Below are positions 1-5,562 of a DNA stretch of 7,417 bases, piece after piece. Below the pieces are notes generated by a model that saw only the letters and a list, made by a program, of their open reading frames with translations, had not been told where the DNA came from and made no database searches. Origin of the DNA: an uncultured Hyphomicrobiales bacterium (GTDB lineage Bacteria; Pseudomonadota; Alphaproteobacteria; Rhizobiales; Beijerinckiaceae); assembly GCA_903903935.1 (NCBI GenBank), contig CAIVAX010000529.1, positions 1 through 7,417 on the forward strand. The letters are read 5' to 3'. Both the position numbers and the translations under genes were made by a program. The stretch's first letter is position 1. Each line of letters begins with the position of its first letter.

Positions 1-790
1 AACCATGAATAGAGCGGTCTTTTGGTTCGAGACCAAATTTGAGCCGCAATATGGCATTGGCAACTGTAATCATATGATGACGACGGATTTCGGGCGTGAA
101 CCATTCCAGAGTCATCGATATATTCAGACAATCGCCATTATCGACCCTGTGGGGGGCGTTTAATGGCCAATGCATCATGGCGCCCGGTTCGAGATCATAA
201 ACCTGAGCATAATCGTCATACCAAGGCTGATAGGGCATATTGACTTCAACGCCCGTCAGCGCAACTCGCTCAATATGTTCTTGCGTCATGAAGGGAGGCG
301 CAGCGGGATAGAGATAAAGCTTTTTGACGCCGCGGATTTGCCACAGAGACTGGCCAGGAAGATCACAATGATACAACGTGCGCGAATGTGGTGATGAGAC
401 TAAAATCCCCATCTTTGGATTATAAGCATGCAGATCAGGCAAATGCTCTTGAAGCTCTGCTAAAATGGAGTTCATCAACGCCTCATAGGCGGGGTTTACC
501 AAAGGCACATTGCGCAAATTGATCCAGATTTTACTATTTTGAATGGCCTCGATCACCTCTTGTCCAGATAATCCCCCAAGCTCACCCTCTCGGAAACTTC
601 CTGACTGGCCATGATGACCCCATTGAATGAGGCTATAATGCTGACGGGGATAATGTTCGATCAGCTCGGCAATAGCCTCATTGCTGAAGAGTTCATGTTC
701 ATGCAATCGGTGTGGCAGGCTTTGCGGGACATGGCCCCAGACTAAAGCGTCCTTCTTGTGCCATTGACTAAAAATAGCCCCTTCGCCCAT
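1..790 (-). CDS. Cupin_8/JmjC-like Fe(II)/2-oxoglutarate-dependent oxygenase, 3' end cut by window
   Basis: The minus-strand frame is open from the ATG at 790 to the window edge, giving 263 residues without a stop. A GGAGC ribosome site at 796-800, five bases before the ATG, supports this start. The double-stranded beta-helix core is visible. HCD at residues 141-143 gives the first two metal ligands (H141, D143), and QIRGVKKLYLYP follows at 151-162, with K156 or K157 the likely 2-oxoglutarate lysine. EPGAMMHWPLNAPHRV at 201-216 matches the 'PGD.l..P..W.H.V' strand carrying the last metal histidine (H214). These features fit cupin_8/JmjC-type hydroxylases, which oxidise amino-acid side chains or small molecules using Fe(II), O2 and 2-oxoglutarate. 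There is no signal peptide, so it is probably cytoplasmic. It is divergent from a polysaccharide ligase-like gene, hinting at an envelope role, but the substrate is unknown. The family is fairly sure, the activity inferred. Confidence 0.8.
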   Translation of the reverse strand, partial: MGEGAIFSQWHKKDALVWGHVPQSLPHRLHEHELFSNEAIAELIEHYPRQHYSLIQWGHHGQSGSFREGELGGLSGQEVIEAIQNSKIWINLRNVPLVNPAYEALMNSILAELQEHLPDLHAYNPKMGILVSSPHSRTLYHCDLPGQSLWQIRGVKKLYLYPAAPPFMTQEHIERVALTGVEVNMPYQPWYDDYAQVYDLEPGAMMHWPLNAPHRVDNGDCLNISMTLEWFTPEIRRHHMITVANAILRLKFGLEPKDRSIHG

Positions 791-890
791 CTAAAGCTCC
801 AATAGGATAAAAAGAATTGATTAAAAGCATCCACTCAAAGTCGAGTTCTATTATGCCACCTAAAGCTGACCCAAAGATAAAATGATCTGG

Positions 891-910
891 AAAAAGGGCC
901 TCCGCCCCCC
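891..910 (-). terminator. Short terminator-like hairpin with T5 tract (minus strand)
   Basis: Read on the minus strand, GGGC-GGAG-GCCC is followed directly by TTTTT (895-891). The four G-C pairs can be extended by G-U pairs between the preceding G run and the T tract. No gene lies immediately upstream on this strand, only the nested inverted repeat at 911-1001. If real, it would end a small RNA or act as an attenuator in the leader of the oxygenase gene that starts at 790. The stem is short, so this is tentative. Confidence 0.3.
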
Positions 911-1001
911 TATTTTGGCCATTATGGTTTGCAAATCTTTAGAAGGCGATCAGTTTAGAAAGAGGTGTTGCCCTCGCCTTACAGATTTGCAGTGCCAAAT
1001 A
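911..1001. repeat. Nested three-part inverted repeat; candidate structured RNA or palindromic element
   Basis: Three pairs of arms are nested in order. TATTTTGGC (911-919) pairs with GCCAAATA (994-1001) with one bulged T. TGCAAATCT (930-938) pairs perfectly with AGATTTGCA (983-991). AAGGCGA (943-949) pairs perfectly with TCGCCTT (974-980). The internal loops are short (10/2 and 4/2 bases) and the terminal loop is 24 bases. On the plus strand the middle helix can instead extend outward, using 925-929 with 992-997 through G-U pairs. It lies in the divergent region between the oxygenase and O-antigen ligase genes, so it could be a leader element for either, a free small RNA, or a palindromic repeat. 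I do not recognise it as a known RNA family. The base pairing is seen; the function is unknown. Confidence 0.6.
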
Positions 1002-1072
1002 GACTAGACTTTGGCCATCGGGCTTAACTAAAAGACAAAGTCATTAGATCTTGATTATGAATCCTGAGTAAC

Positions 1073-2317
1073 ATGCAAACCTATTCGTCTCGTCAATCCA
1101 ACCTCGCCGAAGATGCCTCGCAGCTCATGATGCGAATTGCCCATATCATTCTATTTGTGGGCGTCCCCGTCAGTGCAGCCTTTTCTCGCCGCGGCGTGTT
1201 TATTCTCATGCCTCTGGGGTTGGCTTTGATTTTGCTGGCGGCAGCGATGAATATGCCGCAGGGCGGATTGCTGCGGATCAAGGAGACTTTCTTACATCCT
1301 GCCGTTCTCTTCCTTTGGGCTTTGATAGCCTGGATGGGGTTCTCTTTGGTTTGGACACCTTATTTTGGGCCTGCGAGCGAAAGATTCATTAAGACAGGCG
1401 GAACACTCTTGCTCGCAGCCTGTGCAGCGGGCGCTTTGCCGGCCAGAATCAAAACATCTTATCTTTATCTGTTGCTGACTGGTCTGGGCTTGGGTGCGCT
1501 CGCTGCTCTCATCAGTTATGCATCAGGTGAATCCGCCAGTCTGATTGGTTTTGACAGTGATGTTTCTCTGCTTGAGAGATCAGCGCTGGGTCTCAATCTC
1601 CTGCTCTGGCCAGCTCTGGCTGCAGCCTTTGTGCGCGAAAGACAGAAGCTGGCGGTTATATTTGTATTCATAACGGCCCTGACCTTGATTCTGGTAAACA
1701 ATAAGGCGGGTATGATTGCCCTTGCCCTCGCCATTCTCTCGGCTGGTCTAAGCTTGAAGAACTCACGCTATATTGCTGGATTTTGGGGAGTCCTATTTGC
1801 ATTAACTTTGGGGCTGGCTCCTCTCCTCATGCTGACTTTCACCCCTTCGGGGACAAGTGAGTCTTATGAGGCCTCAGGTTTACTTGCAGGGCTGTCAGCT
1901 ATGGCAGAATTGTTTCGCATAGAAGGATGGCGTTTGCTTACAGGGCATGGCTTTGATTCTTATCTGCGCAGCGTGAATAACGGCGTGCTTCCTAGTTCTT
2001 CTCTCCGTTCAGGGGTTTTTGAGCTTTGGTATGAGCTAGGATTTTGGGGTGTTGTCGCCGTGATCGGCTTGCTGCTTATCTTGTTAAAGAGAAGCCTCAA
2101 TCAATCTCGCGAAATAGCTCCCTTTCATATTGGAGCTATAGTCTATGTGGGTGCGCTTGCAATTTTGGGTCAGGTCAGTTTTCAGCTGTGGTGGATCACG
2201 CTGATAGCTTTGCTTGGGTTTGCGTTCTCTCTTGTTGCTCGCGGGCGCTATCGCAACGAAAGACCAGCCATGCGCATTACGGGTCAACGGCCTCGGATTA
2301 CAGAACTTCAGATTTAA
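1073..2317 (+). CDS. O-antigen ligase/polymerase-like (WaaL/Wzy family) membrane protein
   Basis: This 414-residue protein has about eleven or twelve hydrophobic segments (roughly 23-37, 42-58, 76-95, 109-122, 129-150, 170-187, 192-208, 211-227, 233-256, 318-338, 350-368, 370-388). It has one larger hydrophilic stretch at about 257-317, the expected periplasmic loop. The Wzy_C-type signature is recognisable: NNKAGMIALALA (209-220) at the position of the usual 'SRg.' start of a helix, then LLTGHGFDSY (288-297) and LWYELGFWGVV (318-328). Family members join or polymerise undecaprenyl-linked glycans at the periplasmic face. The usual HPHN-like motif before the 'ELG.wG' helix reads PSSSLRSG (307-314), lacking histidine, so ligase chemistry is uncertain. 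The ATG at 1073 has only a weak GAG upstream. A second start at residues 19-20 has no better site. Its 3' end overlaps the convergent ABC gene. The family is likely; ligase versus polymerase is open. Confidence 0.8.
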   Translation: MQTYSSRQSNLAEDASQLMMRIAHIILFVGVPVSAAFSRRGVFILMPLGLALILLAAAMNMPQGGLLRIKETFLHPAVLFLWALIAWMGFSLVWTPYFGPASERFIKTGGTLLLAACAAGALPARIKTSYLYLLLTGLGLGALAALISYASGESASLIGFDSDVSLLERSALGLNLLLWPALAAAFVRERQKLAVIFVFITALTLILVNNKAGMIALALAILSAGLSLKNSRYIAGFWGVLFALTLGLAPLLMLTFTPSGTSESYEASGLLAGLSAMAELFRIEGWRLLTGHGFDSYLRSVNNGVLPSSSLRSGVFELWYELGFWGVVAVIGLLLILLKRSLNQSREIAPFHIGAIVYVGALAILGQVSFQLWWITLIALLGFAFSLVARGRYRNERPAMRITGQRPRITELQI

Positions 2318-4076
2318 GCGCTCCAAACTGAGTGGCAAAGAAGGTTTTGTAAGTTCCCTCTTTATCAATCAATTCGGAATGTGTGCCCGATTCTAAAGCC
2401 CGGCCATTTTCAATTACGAAAATGAGATCAGAATTAATGATCGTTTGTAGCCGATGCGCCACAACGAGTGTTGTGCGACCCTGACGTAATTCATCAAGCG
2501 CCTTTTGAACCTCCCGTTCGGATTCAGAATCGAGCGCCGCTGTTGGCTCATCAAGAAGCAAAATAGGAGCGTTTTTCAAAATGGCTCTGGCAATCGCAAT
2601 GCGCTGGCGTTGACCACCTGAGAGCTGTGCCCCCTGTTCGCCAACGTTGGTTTGATAGCCATGAGTGAAGCTTGTGATGAACTCATGGGCATTGGCTTTT
2701 TTAGCGGCCGCTTCGATCTCATCCTGAGTGGCGCCGGCGCGGCCCAAGGCAATGTTCTCCCCAATCGTCCCTCTGAACAGATAGACATCTTGCGCGACAA
2801 AAGCGATCTGCGCGCGCAAAGAATTAAGATCGACGGTTGCAATATCTTGTCCGTCAATGAAGATATGTCCCGCACGGGGCGAATAGAATCTTTGCAGCAA
2901 ACTAATGATCGTCGATTTGCCACCCCCCGAGGGCCCAACCAAAGCTGTCGTCTTATTGGGGGCGACTGTCAGATTGAGTTGATTGAGGACAGTTTCGTCC
3001 GGACGATAACCAAAGCTCACCTGATCAAAAGTAATCTGACCTGATGTGATTGTCAGAGCAGGGCGCCCCTTAGTCTCGCGCTCAGCTGCAGGATGATCCA
3101 ACACCTCATAAATGAGTTTTGCGCCTGTAAGCCCGTTTTGAATTTCTAATTTCAGCCGGGTTAATCGTTTGGCTGGATCATAGGCCATCAGCAGAGCGGC
3201 GATGAACGAGAAAAAAGACCCTGGATCTGCATGGGCAATGGTGACGCGCCAGCTGCCATAAAAAATCACAGCGCCGATAACAAAGCCAGCCAGAATATCT
3301 GACAGCGGACTTGAGAGCGCCATGCTGGAAGCCATACGATTGGCAGATTTTTTGACAGATTGAATGGCCCCCCTCATGCGCTGTTGCATGAGGGGTTCAA
3401 GATTAAAGCTTTTAACAATGCGCATGCCCAGGAGAGTTTCTTGGAGAATGGCCAATATATCTGACGAGCCTTCAAAAGACAGACGGGCATGTTTGCGAAT
3501 CCGTTTGATCAGCCGTCCCAAAACAAAACCTGTCAGCGGCATCATGGAGAGGGCGATCAGCGCCATCATCGGATCTTGAGCAATCATCACAATGATCAAG
3601 CCGATCAAGGTCAAGGCATCGCGACCAAAGCTTGTGACAAGCGCTTGCAATGTGTCGCGCACGCCTCCAGCTGCTAAAGCAAGCCGTGTCATAAACTCTG
3701 AGGAATGGCGATCTTGAAAAAACCGCAGCTCATGATGGATTAATTGATCAAACAGGCGCGTTTGGATTGAGGCGACAATGTCATTTCCGATGCGCGCCAA
3801 TATGACCATATAGCCCCAGGTCGCCAAACCGCGAATGGCGAATAATCCAAACACCGTCCAGGACAGGGCGCGCAGCGTCGCAAAGCCTTCGGCTTCGATC
3901 ATATGGTTCAGCACTGGCTTTAAAAGATAGGCGCTTAAGGCTGTGGCCCCAGCGCCTACGCCCATGAACAATGTGGCATAGATATAGCGGACAATATAAA
4001 CCTGCCCATGTTCGGCAAACAGCCGCCTAAGCATTTGGTATTGATCGGGTTCGGTCTGGTTCAGGGATTGCGACAT
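2298..4076 (-). CDS. MsbA-type ABC exporter, fused membrane and ATPase domains
   Basis: A complete 592-residue half-transporter, expected to work as an inner-membrane homodimer. The N-terminal type I exporter domain (about 25-325) has roughly six membrane segments (near 33-53, 71-92, 150-166, 168-188, 262-280, 285-300). The ATPase domain (about 345-590) is intact: A-loop Y357, Walker A GPSGGGKST (381-389), Q-loop Q429, signature LSGGQ (485-489), Walker B ILLLDE (505-510), D-loop ALDS (514-517) and switch H541. Length and layout match MsbA-like lipid flippases and related multidrug or polysaccharide exporters. The substrate cannot be read from sequence. Convergence with an O-antigen ligase-like gene suggests export of a lipid-linked glycan or lipid, but this is inference. 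The ATG at 4076 has no clear ribosome site; the next Met (residue 15) has none either. No lipid A or glycan kinase gene is adjacent, so I give no symbol. Confidence 0.9.
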   Translation of the reverse strand: MSQSLNQTEPDQYQMLRRLFAEHGQVYIVRYIYATLFMGVGAGATALSAYLLKPVLNHMIEAEGFATLRALSWTVFGLFAIRGLATWGYMVILARIGNDIVASIQTRLFDQLIHHELRFFQDRHSSEFMTRLALAAGGVRDTLQALVTSFGRDALTLIGLIIVMIAQDPMMALIALSMMPLTGFVLGRLIKRIRKHARLSFEGSSDILAILQETLLGMRIVKSFNLEPLMQQRMRGAIQSVKKSANRMASSMALSSPLSDILAGFVIGAVIFYGSWRVTIAHADPGSFFSFIAALLMAYDPAKRLTRLKLEIQNGLTGAKLIYEVLDHPAAERETKGRPALTITSGQITFDQVSFGYRPDETVLNQLNLTVAPNKTTALVGPSGGGKSTIISLLQRFYSPRAGHIFIDGQDIATVDLNSLRAQIAFVAQDVYLFRGTIGENIALGRAGATQDEIEAAAKKANAHEFITSFTHGYQTNVGEQGAQLSGGQRQRIAIARAILKNAPILLLDEPTAALDSESEREVQKALDELRQGRTTLVVAHRLQTIINSDLIFVIENGRALESGTHSELIDKEGTYKTFFATQFGALKSEVL

Positions 4077-4118
4077 AGAGATTTACTATCTGATTTTCGT
4101 GCGCAGAGGAAATAGTCC

Positions 4119-4162
4119 TGTCCACTAACAAAGGATTTTGAAGCTTTATAAATTTGTCCACT
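4119..4162. repeat. Direct repeat TGTCCACT, two copies 36 bases apart
   Basis: TGTCCACT occurs at 4119-4126 and 4155-4162. Extended to 14 bases, the copies agree at 12 positions (TGTCCACTaaCAAA and TGTCCACTtgCAAA). They lie 43-93 bases before the start of the ABC exporter gene on the minus strand and upstream of the plus-strand small gene. They could be paired regulator sites for either gene. No further copy was noticed in the window, and no regulator can be named. Confidence 0.4.
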
Positions 4163-4198
4163 TGCAAAACGAACTGGCTTAGATCAATCTGGCTTCGG

Positions 4199-4228
4199 TT
4201 GAAGCTGCATTTACCAGTATATTTTAAT
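4199..4228 (+). promoter_or_regulatory. Candidate sigma70-type promoter before the small frameshifted gene
   Basis: TTGAAG (4199-4204) matches four of six bases of the -35 consensus, and TTTAAT (4223-4228) matches five of six of the -10 consensus, with an 18-base spacer. It would give a leader of about 55 bases before the ATG at 4291. The -35 overlaps a small hairpin (GCTTC at 4192-4196, loop GGTT, GAAGC at 4201-4205). A GCAC-T6-GTGC inverted repeat (4241-4254) lies just downstream. Such matches are common in AT-rich DNA, so the call is weak. Confidence 0.3.
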
Positions 4229-4290
4229 TACAATAGTTTAGCACTTTTTTGTGCCAATCATTTTAGAGCTTTGCATTGAAAGGTTATCTC

Positions 4291-4808
4291 ATGCGCGGCC
4301 ATAAACGCTCCTTTGTCGTCGAAGTCCGTCGAGCCCCTGGAAGATCCTCCTCCGCCAAATCGGCATCTTCATTCATCTTGTCAGCCCCCCCTTTCTCGTA
4401 ACGCCATCCAAGCCAGCCCAACCCCATACGGACCTCTTTCAGATCAAAGCGGATCCGCTCCCCAATCATCAGAAAACCGGTCGCATCCTTCAGGCCCTGG
4501 ATCAGCTTGCGCCAAGCATTGAGGCGCCCGCCTCAAGTCTGCGCCCAAAAAAGCTAAATCAGCAGCAGGGGCAAGTGGTCAATCAAAGTCATGACCCATC
4601 TGACGCAGAGCCGATACAGGCTGAGGTCAAAGATAGTCAGCCATGGGCTATGAAGAGCAAGGCTAGGGTCAAAGCTGAACTTGCAGATACTGCACCCCTA
4701 GCAAGCAATCAGAAAAGAAGACGGCATTCTAAAATACTTGCCCGTTATGTGTTCGGAACTTTGCCGCTGCGTGGTGAAAGATGGAAGCTGCGATTGCGCT
4801 TCATTTGA
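4291..4808 (+). pseudogene. Small basic hypothetical protein, reading frame split at a C7 run (mutated or recoded)
   Basis: An ATG at 4291, with AAAGG at 4279-4283 as ribosome site, opens a frame beginning MRGHKRSFVVEVRRAPGRSS. It stops at a TAA (4399-4401) just after a run of seven C (4385-4391). A -1 shift in that run enters a frame that is open from 4305 to the TGA at 4806-4808. The joined product is about 172 residues: an N-terminal KRSFVVEVRR, a variable Pro/Ala/Gln-rich middle and a basic C-terminus with RRRHSKILARYVFGT (about 143-157) and GERWKLRLRF. I recall this head-and-tail arrangement from short alphaproteobacterial hypothetical proteins, but could not check it. No domain, function or membrane segment is evident. 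The break could be a true mutation, a sequencing or assembly error, phase variation, or -1 recoding at C CCC CCT. cmk follows 111 bases downstream on the same strand. Confidence 0.5.
4385..4392 (+). other. C7T run: candidate slippage or -1 frameshift site
   Basis: Seven C followed by TTT sit 8 bases before the stop codon of the first frame of the small gene. In the zero frame the last heptamer reads C CCC CCT, which fits the X XXY YYZ pattern of -1 ribosomal slippery sites. The run alone would also allow transcriptional slippage or replication slippage. A single-base gain here joins the two frames. Confidence 0.4.
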
Positions 4809-4810
4809 CA

Positions 4811-4821
4811 GCACAATGTGC
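4811..4821. repeat. Perfect palindrome GCACAATGTGC after the small gene
   Basis: GCACA-A-TGTGC begins two bases after the TGA ending the small gene. It has no T tract, so it does not look like an intrinsic terminator. A related GCAC...GTGC inverted repeat with a T6 spacer lies before the same gene at 4241-4254. It could be an operator, but its short arms may be chance. The rest of 4822-4919 holds another small inverted repeat (GTGAC-aga-GTCAC, 4859-4871) and no convincing promoter. Confidence 0.3.
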
Positions 4822-4919
4822 AAAAGCTCGGGAGCGTTTAGGAATTTGGTAATGGAAGGTGACAGAGTCACGCCGGCCCTTTAAGAAGAAGTGAAGATTT
4901 TCATAAGCTTGGAATAAGC

Positions 4920-5549
4920 ATGATCATAGCTATTGATGGCCCTGCCGCGTCTGGCAAGGGAACAATCGCAAGACGTCTTGCCGCTCATTATGGCCTTCCC
5001 CATCTTGATACGGGCCTTCTTTATCGCGCCACGGCACGCTCATTAATGGAACGCGGCGAGCGTCTTGAAAATGTCGATGCGGCCATTTCTGCAGCGCGTG
5101 GACTGGCCCTGACTGATTTTGATGAAACACAGCTGCGCGGAGCAGAAATGGGTGAGGCCGCCTCGATCATGGGGGCTATGCCGCAAGTGCGCGCCGTTTT
5201 GCTCGATCTGCAAAGACAATTTGCAGCGCGCCAAGAGGGCGCCATTCTTGATGGCCGAGATATTGGCTCGATCATATGTCCCAATGCGGAAGTCAAAATA
5301 TTTGTCACTGCTCAGTCGGAAACAAGAGCCCAGCGCCGTGCTCTTGAGCTGAAATCGCGCGGTGAGAAGGTCGATTTTGCTGCCGTTCTTGCCGATATTC
5401 AAAAACGCGATGAGCGTGATTCCAGCCGCTCATCAGCGCCTTTGATCATGGCTTCCGATGCTATACGCTTGGATACTACGGGTCTGGATGTTGAAAAATC
5501 TGTCGCTGCGGCCATTGCGATTGTCGAAAATAAGACACAAAAATCCTAA
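4920..5549 (+). CDS. cmk: Cytidylate (CMP/dCMP) kinase
   Basis: This 209-residue cytoplasmic protein transfers phosphate from ATP to CMP or dCMP, giving the diphosphates needed for nucleic acid and CDP-activated lipid synthesis. The P-loop GPAASGKGT is at 7-15. [10 protein letters not shown] (28-37) matches the nucleotide-binding segment around D30-T31-G32 and Y35. [13 protein letters not shown] (109-121) is the hallmark CMP-kinase motif. RAQRR (136-140) belongs to the lid, [13 protein letters not shown] (163-175) and D185 to the C-terminal substrate and catalytic region. All key motifs are intact, and the length is slightly short of the roughly 210-230 usual for the family. The ATG has GGA at 4911-4913, six bases upstream. 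In many alphaproteobacteria cmk sits between aroA and rpsA. Here neither flanks it: the small frameshifted gene precedes it and convergent mepA follows after 13 bases. Confidence 0.95.
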   Translation: MIIAIDGPAASGKGTIARRLAAHYGLPHLDTGLLYRATARSLMERGERLENVDAAISAARGLALTDFDETQLRGAEMGEAASIMGAMPQVRAVLLDLQRQFAARQEGAILDGRDIGSIICPNAEVKIFVTAQSETRAQRRALELKSRGEKVDFAAVLADIQKRDERDSSRSSAPLIMASDAIRLDTTGLDVEKSVAAAIAIVENKTQKS

Positions 5550-5559
5550 AGCGCGCTTT
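5548..5559. repeat. Palindrome AAAGCGCGCTTT at the cmk/mepA convergent junction
   Basis: A perfect 12-base palindrome that includes the last two bases of the cmk stop codon and fills most of the 13-base gap to the mepA stop. The GC-rich centre with A/T ends could act as a weak two-way transcription end, but there is no loop and the T run is only three bases, so termination is speculative. No other terminator is visible between the two genes. Confidence 0.3.
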
Positions 5560-5562
5560 GGT

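Noticed and set aside
170..394. Plus-strand open frame of 74 codons inside the oxygenase region
   Set aside because: It lies opposite a coherent minus-strand protein with a full metal-binding motif and has no ribosome site or recognisable sequence.
1010..1096. Possible minus-strand promoter (TTGACG at 1091-1096) for an RNA over 911-1001
   Set aside because: No acceptable -10 hexamer occurs at 16-18 bases, so I do not call a promoter.
2652..3044. Plus-strand open frame of 130 codons opposite the ABC ATPase domain
   Set aside because: The minus strand here encodes intact Walker A, Q-loop and signature motifs; the opposite frame is a shadow.
4284..4469. Minus-strand open frame of 61 codons opposite the small gene
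   Set aside because: Low-complexity charged product, no ribosome site, and it overlaps the plus-strand reading that has recognisable ends.
4313..4522. Plus-strand frame of 69 codons from a TTG in the third frame of the small gene
   Set aside because: The Pro/Ser-rich product lacks recognisable motifs and the TTG has no ribosome site. The C7 slip joins the other two frames into a more sensible protein.
5043..5402. Minus-strand open frame of 119 codons opposite cmk
   Set aside because: It is antisense to the conserved CMP-kinase core and is explained as a shadow of its codon bias.
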